Shown: positions 25,577-34,825 of the stretch, in pieces | Position numbering within the stretch: the stretch's first letter is position 1 | Layout: each line of letters starts with the position of its first letter | Assembly (NCBI GenBank): GCA_023426145.1 | Contig: JAFABG010000011.1 | Location: 1-64,000, forward strand | Origin: Bacteroidota bacterium | Lineage (GTDB): Bacteria; Bacteroidota; Bacteroidia; Bacteroidales; Bacteroidaceae | Length of the DNA: 64,000 bases | Direction: 5' to 3' | Notes under the pieces: model-generated | Databases searched by the model: none | Told to the model about the DNA's origin: nothing | Seen by the model: the letters and a program-made list of their open reading frames with translations, nothing else | Made by a program: the position numbers and the translations under genes

Positions 25577-26050
25577 TTATTCAAAATTGGGAATCACAAG
25601 CGACAGAAATTGACGCACCTTGTTTGTGGATACTCCTTCACGCAACACCAGCATGATGGTGTCATCTCCTGCAATTGTCCCCAATATTTCACTGAATTCA
25701 TTGTTGTCAATATCGTAAGCCATACCGCTAGCATAACCTGGGCGGGTACGTATTACGGCAAGATTGCCTGAGAATTGCAGGGAAATGAATCCAGTATTTT
25801 GTAACATGTCACCGACGCTCTTGTCTGTAGAGCGTTTGTACATAATGTTATTAGGCAATACATATACATATTTGCCGTTCATGCTAGCTGCTTTAGCTAC
25901 TTTTAGTTGTTTCAAGTCGCGGGAGAGGGTGGCCTGTGTCAGTTCGAAGCCTTCGTGGTTTAACTCTTGAAGGAGTTCTTCCTGCGAGCCTATCTCTTTA
26001 CTTGAGATAATCATTTTAATGGCGTCTAACCGATTTGCTTTCTTCTTCAT
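25577..26050 (-). CDS. argR: Arginine repressor
   Basis: This 157-residue protein has the ArgR N-terminal winged helix (about 1-75; SQEELLQELNHEGFELTQATLSRDLKQLK) and the C-terminal hexamerisation domain with the arginine-binding GTIAGDDTIM (about 126-135). It represses arginine genes when arginine is plentiful. It is the first gene of the arg operon, and candidate operator half-sites overlap its own promoter, so it probably autoregulates the whole cluster. Confidence 0.93.
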   Translation of the reverse strand: MKKKANRLDAIKMIISSKEIGSQEELLQELNHEGFELTQATLSRDLKQLKVAKAASMNGKYVYVLPNNIMYKRSTDKSVGDMLQNTGFISLQFSGNLAVIRTRPGYASGMAYDIDNNEFSEILGTIAGDDTIMLVLREGVSTNKVRQFLSLVIPNFE

Positions 26051-26074
26051 TGTATAATTATTCTAAGAATGCCG

Positions 26075-26131
26075 CAAATTTATGCATTATTTTGGAGATT
26101 GAATGCATAAAGCCAAAGTTTTTTGCATAAA
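26075..26131. promoter_or_regulatory. argR promoter with candidate ArgR half-sites
   Basis: On the minus strand TAAATTTG at 26082-26075 fits the -7 consensus. Three copies of one half-site lie around it: tttatgcat (26079-26087), its complement atgcataaa (26103-26111), and tgcataaa again (26124-26131). The first overlaps the -7 element. No other regulator gene is nearby, so ArgR is the likely binder. Confidence 0.5.
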
Positions 26132-26159
26132 AAAGAATATTTAATGACTGAACGGCTCT

Positions 26160-26203
26160 ATTTTGTTTTATTGTTCGTATATTTGCGAACAATAAAACAA
26201 AAT
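26160..26203 (+). promoter_or_regulatory. Permease promoter inside a perfect 18-bp dyad
   Basis: The arms attttgttttattgttcg (26160-26177) and cgaacaataaaacaaaat (26186-26203) are exact complements. The 8-bp loop between them is TATATTTG, a perfect Bacteroidetes -7 element. The permease ATG follows 7 bp later. A repressor on the dyad would cover the promoter. A -33 element is not obvious. Confidence 0.7.
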
Positions 26204-26210
26204 ACTGATT

Positions 26211-27179
26211 ATGATACAGAAATTTGCCGATTGGTTGGTTTTCGGTCTTTTGGGATTAACTCCTGACTCGTCGTTGGGGACGGCTGTAAACTTCTTTTTT
26301 TATGATACGATAAAGATCTTAATTTTATTGTTCTTTATCAGTGTGCTCATGGGGATTATCAATGCCTATTTCCCGATTGATCGTTTGCGTAATTATTTGG
26401 CAACTCGCAAGCTATACGGATTGCAGTATTTCTTTGCTTCGTTGTTTGGTGCCATCACCCCGTTCTGCTCCTGTTCTTCTATTCCTTTATTTATTGGTTT
26501 TGTGAAAGGGGGAATACCTTTGGGCGTAACTTTTGCCTATCTTATTACTTCTCCGTTGGTGAACGAAGTAGCCGTTGCGATGTTTATCGGTACATTTGGT
26601 ATTCGCATAACAACTATTTATGTTATTAGTGGTATCATTTTAGGTATGATAGGTGGTTTTGTACTTGGTAAGTTTAAGCTCGAGAATTATTTGAGTGACT
26701 GGGTTAAACAGATACAGCTCAACTCCGTTAGTGATTTCGGAGCATGGGAGAAAGAAAATACGCCATTTATAAAGCGTTTGCCTACTATCACTAAAGAAGC
26801 ATGGGGGATTGTGCGTGGCGTACTTCTGTATATTATTATAGGTATCGGTATTGGTGCAATTATGCATGGATATGTTCCTGAAGGTTTCTTTGAACACTAT
26901 ATGTCCAAAGATAACTGGTTTGCTGTACCTCTATCTGTATTGTTTGCCGTGCCTATGTATGCTAATGCAGCCGGAATAGTACCTGTTATAGAAGTATTCG
27001 TTGCAAAGGGTATTCCTGTGGGTACTGCTTTGGCTTTCATGATGGCCGTTGTCGGATTATCGCTTCCCGAAGCAACCTTGCTGAAAAAGGTCATGACTTG
27101 GCGTTTAATTGGCGTTTTCTTCGGTTTAATAACTGTGTTCATTATCTTATCGGGGTATTTATTTAATGTATTGTTGTAG
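26211..27179 (+). CDS. ArsP/DUF318-type permease
   Basis: This 322-residue integral membrane protein has about eight hydrophobic segments. It carries the motif CSCSSIPLFIGFVKGGIPLG, with the paired cysteines typical of the ArsP_1/DUF318 permease family. Members export arsenicals or other thiol-seeking metals. The second family block (YANAAGIVPVIEVFVAKGIPVGTALAFMMAVVGLSLPE) is also present. No ArsR gene or thioredoxin-like partner is adjacent, which differs from the usual operon. The palindromic promoter directly upstream indicates tight on-off control. Confidence 0.8.
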   Translation: MIQKFADWLVFGLLGLTPDSSLGTAVNFFFYDTIKILILLFFISVLMGIINAYFPIDRLRNYLATRKLYGLQYFFASLFGAITPFCSCSSIPLFIGFVKGGIPLGVTFAYLITSPLVNEVAVAMFIGTFGIRITTIYVISGIILGMIGGFVLGKFKLENYLSDWVKQIQLNSVSDFGAWEKENTPFIKRLPTITKEAWGIVRGVLLYIIIGIGIGAIMHGYVPEGFFEHYMSKDNWFAVPLSVLFAVPMYANAAGIVPVIEVFVAKGIPVGTALAFMMAVVGLSLPEATLLKKVMTWRLIGVFFGLITVFIILSGYLFNVLL

Positions 27180-27264
27180 TCTGATCGCATGATAAGCCGA
27201 TTTTTTAGACAGTTTTACTGACGATATAAATATAGAAAGAATAGATCACCTATCTTTCTTGTTC

Positions 27265-27326
27265 TTTTGGAATAATATTCTTTTTGAATGAACAAATAAA
27301 TCGCAAAAAAGAATATTATTCCAAAA
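27265..27326. terminator. Long perfect AT-rich hairpin after the permease
   Basis: A perfect 21-bp inverted repeat lies at 27265-27285 and 27306-27326 with a 20-nt loop. Its arms begin ttttggaataatattc. It most simply ends the permease transcript. The rest of 27180-27438 holds no gene; TATCTTTG at 27385-27392 may be the -7 element of the next gene. Confidence 0.55.
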
Positions 27327-27438
27327 TGTTTATTGCACCATAAATCTCTACTCTTTTCTCACCCATTCTTCCTTTATTTATCTTTATCTTTGTCTTGATT
27401 TTACATGACTTGTAGCAATACTAATTAAGATTAGAAAG

Positions 27439-28623
27439 ATGAAGAAACAGACCAAAGCCATCCATACCAGCTTTCAAAGCCCGGATGCTTATAATGCACT
27501 TAGTATGCCGGTGTACCATACCGCTGCCTATGAATTTGAGGATACAGATGCCATGGCAGATGCCTTTTGTGGAAGAACCAACGCACCAGATTATTCTAGA
27601 GTGATGAACCCTACAGTGACCTATTTTGAAAACAAAGTCAAATCGCTGACTGGCGCAGCAGATGTCATTGCACTAAGTTCAGGAATGGCTGCTATCAGTA
27701 ATACTTTGCTTTCGATTGCTGCAGCTGGGAAGAATATCGTTTCTTCTCGTCATTTGTTTGGAAACACTTATTCTCTTCTGACCACTACTTTATCTCGCTT
27801 TGGCGTATCTCCCAAGTTGTGCGATCTTACCGACCTAGATGCTGTTGAGGCTGCTGTTGATGAAAATACGTGTTGTATCTATTTGGAAATTATTACCAAT
27901 CCTCAGATGGAAGTGGCTGATTTGAAAGGATTAGCGAAAATAGCTCATCAGAGAAATATTCCGCTGATAGCCGATACCACTTTAATTCCTTTCACCGAGT
28001 TCGACTCTCATGCTTTGGGTGTAGATATTGAAGTCGTATCAAGTACTAAATATTTGTCGGGTGGAGCCACTTCTATTGGAGGCTTGATTCTTGACTATGG
28101 GACCTGTCCTGGTTTTGTGAAACGCATGCGTACTGAAATGTTGCTTAATTTAGGTGCCTACATGACTCCTCATGTGGCTTATATGCAAACCATTGGATTA
28201 GAAACACTTGATGCACGTTACCGAATACAGGCTGCTAATGCTAGAGCGCTAGCCGAAAAGTTGCAGACGCTTCCTTTTGTAAGGCAAGTGAATTATGTCG
28301 GACTTCCTGATAATCCATACTACGCCCTAGCTCAAGCGCAATTTGGCCCCACTGCCGGTGCAATGATCACCATCGATCTTGAGAGTAAGGAGGCTTGTTT
28401 TAGATTGATTAATCATCTGAAATTAATACGTCGTGCAACAAATCTATTTGACAATAAATCACTAGCTATACATCCAGCTAGCACAATATTCGGTCCCTTC
28501 ACTGATCAACAACGCGAAGCTATGGATGTGTTGGACACTACGATCCGTTTTTCCATTGGCTTGGAAGATGTAGATGATTTATTTGAGGATATTAGTCAAG
28601 CCTTCAATAGCTCAGAAAAATAG
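27439..28623 (+). CDS. Cys/Met-metabolism PLP enzyme (methionine gamma-lyase-like)
   Basis: This 394-residue PLP enzyme belongs to the trans-sulfuration family. It has YSRVMNPTVTYFENKVKSLTGA, the SSGMAAI phosphate-binding turn, and the Schiff-base Lys in VVSSTKYLSGG. Family members include methionine gamma-lyase, cystathionine gamma-synthase and O-acetylhomoserine sulfhydrylase, and the exact reaction cannot be decided by eye. It appears to be transcribed alone. A small hairpin (28655-28663 with 28672-28680) follows the stop. Confidence 0.83.
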   Translation: MKKQTKAIHTSFQSPDAYNALSMPVYHTAAYEFEDTDAMADAFCGRTNAPDYSRVMNPTVTYFENKVKSLTGAADVIALSSGMAAISNTLLSIAAAGKNIVSSRHLFGNTYSLLTTTLSRFGVSPKLCDLTDLDAVEAAVDENTCCIYLEIITNPQMEVADLKGLAKIAHQRNIPLIADTTLIPFTEFDSHALGVDIEVVSSTKYLSGGATSIGGLILDYGTCPGFVKRMRTEMLLNLGAYMTPHVAYMQTIGLETLDARYRIQAANARALAEKLQTLPFVRQVNYVGLPDNPYYALAQAQFGPTAGAMITIDLESKEACFRLINHLKLIRRATNLFDNKSLAIHPASTIFGPFTDQQREAMDVLDTTIRFSIGLEDVDDLFEDISQAFNSSEK

Positions 28624-28721
28624 GACTTTTCAATAGCTAGTGCTATTTTAATCTTTATATACCACATTCGCGGTATATAAAATGCCACACCAAAGGGATT
28701 TTATACCATGTATATTCCTCT

Positions 28722-28797
28722 TAATTTTGCAAATCTAATTTAACGAATAAAAATAAAACCAGTATACACTGCTGAGGAGGTTCGTTAGATTAGATTT
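28722..28797 (+). promoter_or_regulatory. Promoter and leader hairpin upstream of SusC
   Basis: TAATTTTG at 28722-28729 fits the -7 consensus. Immediately downstream, aaatctaatttaacgaa (28731-28747) pairs with ttcgttagattagattt (28781-28797) with one mismatch. If transcription starts just after the -7 element, the RNA would begin with this stem and carry a leader of about 85 nt. Confidence 0.5.
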
Positions 28798-28820
28798 CAA
28801 CTATAAAAAGGATATAAGAC

Positions 28821-31800
28821 ATGGATTTAGTTTCTAAGGCAAGAAGGATACGATTGCTATCCACCCTCTCTCTGATTATTGTATTAGGGTTCAATTTGTC
28901 AGCCGTTCAGGCTCAAACTTTAACGGGTAAAGTCGTCGATCGGGCAACAAACGAGGCAATTATTGGTGCAACCGTAGTTGATGCGAATAAAAATGCGGGG
29001 ACAGTGACTCGCGCTGACGGGGGCTTTACCTTAAAAGAGGTTACTTACCCCATTCGGTTACAGGTTAGTTTCATTGGTTATCAATCGCAAGAACTTTTGG
29101 TGGAACAGCCCCAATCTTCTTTCACTATTCGTTTATCAGAGGAGGTAAGTAGCTTGGATGAAGTAGTCGTTGTCGGTTATGGAACTCAACGTCGTACACA
29201 GCTAACAGGCTCAGTGGCTAAGATCCATTCCGAAACTTTCGATGTGACCACTGCACCAACCCTCGATGGAGCATTGAGTGGTGCAGTTGCTGGACTTAAT
29301 GTCACCGCCTCTTCCGGTCAGCCCGGTGCGGCATCTAGCATACGTATTCGAGGAGGAAACTCAGTCAATGCAAGTAATGAACCTCTATATGTCATTGATG
29401 GTTTTATCTATTACAAAGATGCCAGTCTCGGTAAAACCGGTCTTGGTGCCATTGAGAGCAATCTTAATCCACTGTCTACCATCAATCCATCGGATATTGA
29501 ATCTATTGAAGTTTTAAAAGACATCTCGGCCACAGCAATCTATGGCTCACGCGGTGCAAATGGTGTCATTATGATAACGACTAAGAAGGGACAGCGAGGA
29601 AAGGCCACTGTGGCCTATCGTTTCTCGTCCGGATTTGATGTTGTTAGTAAGAAACTCGATTTGATGAATGCCTCTGAATGGGCTGGCTTTCAGAAACAAT
29701 ATTTCTATAATAAAGGAGGCTATAGTGATTCGCAGATCGAAGCTTTTGGTGAGGGAACTGATTGGCAAGACGCCATGTTACGTACAGCTTTTCGTCAGAG
29801 TCATGAAGTTTCAGTGAATGGTGGTAGCGAGAAATCGCGTTATGCCTTTTCGGCCAATTATACGGATCAGGATGGTGTCATCCTTCATTCCGGATTCGAA
29901 CGCTATAATTTTCATTTGAATGCAGACTGGAATCTATCCGCTGATCTTACTTTTGGGGTGTCGGCCACTTATGGAAAAAGTACTCAACAGGGGCTCACTA
30001 CTACCGAAGAAGTCGAATATAATTCGTCTCCTTACTCGGCAGGTATCACCAATAGTTTTGTCTACGGCCTGCTCACCCCGCAAGTGGTTCCCGTCTATCT
30101 GCAAGATGGTGCCTATAACTATGCCAATCCCTATGAATATGCCTATTTTGCGATCGGGAATAAGAAAGCCAATGCTGTCTCCGATTTGACTAATTCCGTG
30201 GCGGAAAGTATCAATAACTATTTGCTATCCAATGTATGGGCTCAATATAAAAAAGGTGATTTTACGGGTAAAGTTACCGTAGGTTTAAATAAAGAGCAGA
30301 TCACACAAAACTATTTCTCACCCTCTTATACCTCCCTTGGGCTTGCCAATCAGGGCATGGGCGGGATTGGGAATAAAACCAATGAGGTGTGGCAACAAGA
30401 ATACACTCTCACTTGGGGCAAACAGCTGAACGAGACCAATTATCTGGACGCTTTGGTGGGTTACACACATCAACGCACTCAGTCGGATTATCATTCCGTT
30501 TTAGTCACCCATTTCACGAACGAAAACTTAAAACATAATAATTTAGCTGATGGTTCAACCGTCTATCCGCCCAAATCGGGAACGTCGCAATCGACTCTTA
30601 ATTCCCTCATTGCACGCGTGAATTATACACTTTTGAATCGTTACAACGCCACAGCTACTTTTCGTGCAGATAATTCTTCACGCTTTGCCAAGAGTCATCG
30701 TTGGGGATACTTCCCTTCTATTGGCTTATCGTGGAATCTCGATCAAGAAGAGTTCCTCCGTCGTTCGTCCAACCTGTCCAACCTCAAGCTAAGAGCTTCA
30801 TTTGGAGTAGTGGGGAATCAAGAGATAGGCGACTATGAATATTCGCTTAACTACACAGCAGGTCAGTACGATGGTTCATCAAGTTATGCAAAGGCTAATG
30901 ATGCCAACGAAAATTTAAAGTGGGAAACAACGTTGTCCTATAATATAGGTGTTGATTTAGGTTTATGGAACAACCGCCTGAGTCTTGTCGCAGATGCATA
31001 CTATAAAAAGACCAGCGATTTGTTACTAGAAGTACCTGTGGGCTTTTCTTCAGGGGTAAGCACTCAGTTGCAAAATGTAGGTAATGTGGTTAATAAAGGA
31101 ATAGAGTTAACACTCAACGGAACCCTTCTGAAGCAGAAGGGACTGCAATGGGTAGCCTCTGCTAACATAGCTTATAATAGTAACCGGATTTCAAATATGG
31201 GGACTACTAATACTATTATCATGGGCACCTCCAACGAAACGATCCTTCGGAAAGGAGAATCATTGGGTACGTTCTACGGACTTCGCTTTGCCGGTATTGT
31301 TCAAGAAGGTGAAGACGTAAGCCTATTACCGACGGTAAATGGCAATACGCCCAAACCGGGAGATCTCAAATATACGGACGTAGATGGAAATAAACGGATT
31401 GATGGCAACGATCGCGTTGTTTTGGGAAGCATACAGCCTGATTTCACCTACGGCTTTTCTACTCAACTCAACTGGAAGCGATTTGATTTTAATGTCGTCT
31501 TCTCAGGTAGCTATGGCAATGAGTTGTATAATGCTATCGGGCGAAGGCTTGAACAAACAGGCGACAGCTATAACCTGCTGCGTAGCGTACTTCATAGCTG
31601 GACCAAAGAGAATCCTTCTCAAAGGCTTCCTTATGCCAGTAATGAACGACCGACTTCCTATATTGATAGTCGTTACGTAGAAGAGGCTTCTTATCTCAAA
31701 TTACGTAATGTCACCCTCGGTTACTCTTTTCCTTTCAGTAGCAAGAACGGGATAGATGTTCGTGTATTTGCTACCGCATCCAATGTGTTGACCCTTACCT

Positions 31801-31898
31801 CTTATTCAGGTTATGATCCCGAAGTAGCCTTGGGCACCGATACGGGAGCCTATCCTTCAGCACGCTCTTTTGTGTTCGGCCTTGGATTGACTTTTTGA
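28821..31898 (+). CDS. SusC/RagA TonB-dependent receptor, no STN domain
   Basis: This 1025-residue outer-membrane transporter has a signal peptide ending AVQAQ. A carboxypeptidase-regulatory-like domain follows (about 35-105, TGKVVDRATNEAIIGATVVD), then the plug (EVVVVGYGTQRRTQLTGSV to GSRGANGVIMITTKKGQ) and a barrel ending FVFGLGLTF. Unlike the two other SusC proteins here it has no STN domain and no sigma/FecR pair, so it is regulated differently. It pairs with the SusD gene 62 bp downstream. Confidence 0.92.
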   Translation: MDLVSKARRIRLLSTLSLIIVLGFNLSAVQAQTLTGKVVDRATNEAIIGATVVDANKNAGTVTRADGGFTLKEVTYPIRLQVSFIGYQSQELLVEQPQSSFTIRLSEEVSSLDEVVVVGYGTQRRTQLTGSVAKIHSETFDVTTAPTLDGALSGAVAGLNVTASSGQPGAASSIRIRGGNSVNASNEPLYVIDGFIYYKDASLGKTGLGAIESNLNPLSTINPSDIESIEVLKDISATAIYGSRGANGVIMITTKKGQRGKATVAYRFSSGFDVVSKKLDLMNASEWAGFQKQYFYNKGGYSDSQIEAFGEGTDWQDAMLRTAFRQSHEVSVNGGSEKSRYAFSANYTDQDGVILHSGFERYNFHLNADWNLSADLTFGVSATYGKSTQQGLTTTEEVEYNSSPYSAGITNSFVYGLLTPQVVPVYLQDGAYNYANPYEYAYFAIGNKKANAVSDLTNSVAESINNYLLSNVWAQYKKGDFTGKVTVGLNKEQITQNYFSPSYTSLGLANQGMGGIGNKTNEVWQQEYTLTWGKQLNETNYLDALVGYTHQRTQSDYHSVLVTHFTNENLKHNNLADGSTVYPPKSGTSQSTLNSLIARVNYTLLNRYNATATFRADNSSRFAKSHRWGYFPSIGLSWNLDQEEFLRRSSNLSNLKLRASFGVVGNQEIGDYEYSLNYTAGQYDGSSSYAKANDANENLKWETTLSYNIGVDLGLWNNRLSLVADAYYKKTSDLLLEVPVGFSSGVSTQLQNVGNVVNKGIELTLNGTLLKQKGLQWVASANIAYNSNRISNMGTTNTIIMGTSNETILRKGESLGTFYGLRFAGIVQEGEDVSLLPTVNGNTPKPGDLKYTDVDGNKRIDGNDRVVLGSIQPDFTYGFSTQLNWKRFDFNVVFSGSYGNELYNAIGRRLEQTGDSYNLLRSVLHSWTKENPSQRLPYASNERPTSYIDSRYVEEASYLKLRNVTLGYSFPFSSKNGIDVRVFATASNVLTLTSYSGYDPEVALGTDTGAYPSARSFVFGLGLTF

Positions 31899-31960
31899 GA
31901 TGAGTCGTTGACAAATAAAGAATTAAAACCCAATCAAATTAATCATTTATAGTTTAAGGT

Positions 31961-33616
31961 ATGAAGAAAAAACTTTTTTCCAGTGTAGTAGTTGCCGCCA
32001 CTTTATCCATTAGTTTAGTGGCTTGCAGCGATAAGAATGATGGAGTGAACGGCGGTGGTGGTATTATTGATAATCCGGTCACGAATGACGAAACAGCTAT
32101 TTCAACCGTCAATGGTGTTTATAGTCAGTGGCAGCCCCTAAGTTCCTCCTTCTCTTTCATTATCGAACTCAATTCGAGCAGTTTGATCTCTTTTGAGGGA
32201 GAGGAGTCGGAACCAGGCCCTCTCAATAGTCGTTTCGAACAGCGTGAAGATACTTGGTACCAAGTGAAAATCTTCAATCGCCTACTGTTAGGTATTAGCA
32301 ACGGCAATCAAAATATAACGTTGCTGACTGATGCATTCCAGAATGGTCGGTTGAGTCAAGCGGGATATAATGCTGCCGTAGGAAAAGCGAAATTACTTCG
32401 CGGACTTGCCTATCTTTACTTGGTCCAGCTTTGGGGTGAAGTACCCGTGTTTACAGAACAGGGCGGAAGCACGAAGGAACGTCAACCCATCGATCAGGTC
32501 TATAATCAGATAGTGTCCGACTTGAGCGATGCGGAGACCTTGTTGCTCGATTATTCAGGAGATCCTATCACTCCTTCAAAGCAGACTGCACAAGCGCTTC
32601 TTGCCCGTGCTTATCTGGCTTGGGGCGACAATCCGTTGTCCGCTTCACAGATTGCAGCTATTGCCGATGGACAGACCGATCCTGCCTTCTCTAAAAACGA
32701 CGGGCGTTTAGAAAAAGCTGTTGAGTATGCCGATAAAGTGATCAATAGTAAGCGTCTTGGACTTGATCCGGATTTTTCTAAACTCTTTGGTCGTGACTAT
32801 GAGAGCAATAAGCGTGGAACCAATGAGCATCTTTTCACGATCAAACATGATGGCGATTCTTATGATGCACAAGGCAATCATCAGACCCATTGTGCGTGGA
32901 CCTTTCCCTTTCAGAATGGAGAGCATGGTCAAGCCTTTACTGAGAACCACTTAGAAGTAGCAGATGTTACCCTTTACGACCGTTGGCATGATGAGTATCC
33001 TCAGGACAAACGCCTCGAAGAAACTTATCTGACTTCTCTAGCCAATCCAGTAGACGGACTTACCTATACCTATTATTCACCTATCTACACACCGATAAAT
33101 GGTAAGGCAGTAGACCGTTCATATACAAATGCGGTGAACGAAGAGATTACTCATAATTCAGTCGACCGAATTGAAATACGTTATGCTGAAGTGTTACTTA
33201 CAAAGGCTGAAGCCCTAGTCCAACTCGGCCGAAACACAGAAGCGGCCGCCCCCTTCAACTTGTTGCGAACCAGAGCAGGGATAAAGACCATAGATGCTCC
33301 TACGTTAGATCAAATTAAGCGTGAATGGGACTATGAGTTCACTTATGAGCAAAAGAAACTATTTAATTCTTATCGCTGGAAAAATCTCATTGCTTCGGTA
33401 AAAGAAGTCGATAGCTATGAGCACTTTGACAACAGTTATGCCAATGAAGGAGCAACCGGACGTGACGGGAAAATTGTTTCATCGTTTTATGCCAAGATTC
33501 ACAAACACCTTGTTGCTAAATATAACAATGTGCGTGGGCGGCACTATCGCCAACCTATTCCCCTTGGATTAAATGGAGAAGATCTTGGTATCCTTCCGCA
33601 AAATCCAGGTTATTAA
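31961..33616 (+). CDS. SusD/RagB-type substrate-binding lipoprotein
   Basis: This 551-residue lipoprotein (lipobox SLVAC, then SDKND) has the SusD architecture. The N-terminal helical part includes AKLLRGLAYLYLVQLWGEVPVF, and the C-terminal part includes EIRYAEVLLTKAEALVQLGRN and FNLLRTRAGI. It is the partner of the upstream SusC. No glycoside hydrolase, lyase or binding module lies within the cluster, so the substrate may not be a polysaccharide. Confidence 0.92.
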   Translation: MKKKLFSSVVVAATLSISLVACSDKNDGVNGGGGIIDNPVTNDETAISTVNGVYSQWQPLSSSFSFIIELNSSSLISFEGEESEPGPLNSRFEQREDTWYQVKIFNRLLLGISNGNQNITLLTDAFQNGRLSQAGYNAAVGKAKLLRGLAYLYLVQLWGEVPVFTEQGGSTKERQPIDQVYNQIVSDLSDAETLLLDYSGDPITPSKQTAQALLARAYLAWGDNPLSASQIAAIADGQTDPAFSKNDGRLEKAVEYADKVINSKRLGLDPDFSKLFGRDYESNKRGTNEHLFTIKHDGDSYDAQGNHQTHCAWTFPFQNGEHGQAFTENHLEVADVTLYDRWHDEYPQDKRLEETYLTSLANPVDGLTYTYYSPIYTPINGKAVDRSYTNAVNEEITHNSVDRIEIRYAEVLLTKAEALVQLGRNTEAAAPFNLLRTRAGIKTIDAPTLDQIKREWDYEFTYEQKKLFNSYRWKNLIASVKEVDSYEHFDNSYANEGATGRDGKIVSSFYAKIHKHLVAKYNNVRGRHYRQPIPLGLNGEDLGILPQNPGY

Positions 33617-33635
33617 TTCTTATCTATCTTTAGTT

Positions 33636-34796
33636 ATGAAATTTCTTTCGAATACCATAGTTTTATTGTTGCTGGCAGTGATTGTTGGCATATTAGCAGG
33701 ATTCTTCATTCCCGAGACGGGAATGAAGATCGTGTTAGTTATAAAGCAGATCAGTGGACAAATCATCTTTTTTCTTGTGCCGTTGATCATCATCGGTTTT
33801 GTGGCTCCATCCATAGCCTCATTGAAAGGGAACGTCTCGCGATTGATCCTTTTTGCTTTCACTTTGGCTTACATGTCCTCCATTGGTGCTGCTTTTTTTG
33901 CTTTGTTTACCGGCTATCAGGTTATTCCTTGGCTTAACATCTCTCCGGCTTCCGAGTCCTTGCGTGATTTGCCGAAGGTCCTATTTCAGTTGGAGATCCC
34001 TCCTGTGCTGAATGTGATGTCTGCGTTGTTACTCTCCATACTTCTCGGATTAGGCAGTCTTTGGACCCGATCTAAAGTGCTTGTCGTTTTGTTCGTTCAG
34101 TTGAAGGAGGTCGTGTTGCAGTTGGTAAAACGTGTGTTGGTTCCTCTTTTGCCCTTCTATGTGGCGGCAAACTTTTGTGTACTCTCCTATGAAGGAAACA
34201 TCTCTCGTTTGGGAATCTTCCTGCCAGTCATCCTCATTGTGATTGTTTGCCACTATTTGTGGTTGTTGCTTCTCTATGTGTGCGCTTCCCTCTATTCAGG
34301 TAAGAATAGTTGGCAGGTCTTGAAGTACTATGGACCGGTTTATTTCACCGCTTTAGGTACGATGTCGTCTGCTGCCACCCTAGGTGTAGCGTTAGATAGT
34401 GCCCGTAAGAGCCCTTTATTAGATAAAGAAGTAACCGACTTTTCTATTCCCTTGTTTGCCAATATTCACCTTTGCGGGTCGGTCTTGACCGAAGTTTTTT
34501 TTGTTTGTGTTGTTTCCCAGCTACTCTACGGACATCTGCCCGATCTCTCTACGCTCTCCCTTTTCATCTTTCTTCTCGGAATATTCGCTGTAGGAGCACC
34601 TGGTGTTCCGGGGGGCACAGTGCTGGCTTCATTAGGTATAGTGGTGTCAGTGCTTGGTTTTGATGATGCCGGAACAGCTCTGCTTATTACCATTTTTGCC
34701 TTACAAGATAGTTTTGGGACAGCATGTAATGTGACTGGAGACGGTGCGCTTGCTTTAATCACCGGCACCTTTGCTGGCCGTCATTCCAAAGCCTAA
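33636..34796 (+). CDS. Dicarboxylate/amino-acid:cation symporter
   Basis: This 386-residue inner-membrane transporter belongs to the SDF (glutamate/C4-dicarboxylate) family. It has the re-entrant loops TMSSAATLGVALDSA and GVPGGTVLASLGIV, and the C-terminal CNVTGDGALALITG with the conserved Asn and Asp that bind Na+ and substrate. I chose ATG 33636 because it removes a 43-bp overlap with SusD. It lies 19 bp after SusD and is probably in the same transcript, which suggests that the SusC/SusD cargo or its product is an acidic amino acid, peptide or dicarboxylate. Confidence 0.87.
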   Translation: MKFLSNTIVLLLLAVIVGILAGFFIPETGMKIVLVIKQISGQIIFFLVPLIIIGFVAPSIASLKGNVSRLILFAFTLAYMSSIGAAFFALFTGYQVIPWLNISPASESLRDLPKVLFQLEIPPVLNVMSALLLSILLGLGSLWTRSKVLVVLFVQLKEVVLQLVKRVLVPLLPFYVAANFCVLSYEGNISRLGIFLPVILIVIVCHYLWLLLLYVCASLYSGKNSWQVLKYYGPVYFTALGTMSSAATLGVALDSARKSPLLDKEVTDFSIPLFANIHLCGSVLTEVFFVCVVSQLLYGHLPDLSTLSLFIFLLGIFAVGAPGVPGGTVLASLGIVVSVLGFDDAGTALLITIFALQDSFGTACNVTGDGALALITGTFAGRHSKA

Positions 34797-34825
34797 GTTG
34801 TTGAACTATTAACACCCTACATGCA

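Noticed and set aside
28655..28707. Competing hairpins that could be a riboswitch-like attenuator
   Set aside because: They lie upstream of the likely promoter at 28722, so they are not in the SusC leader. They are more simply the end of the preceding transcript.
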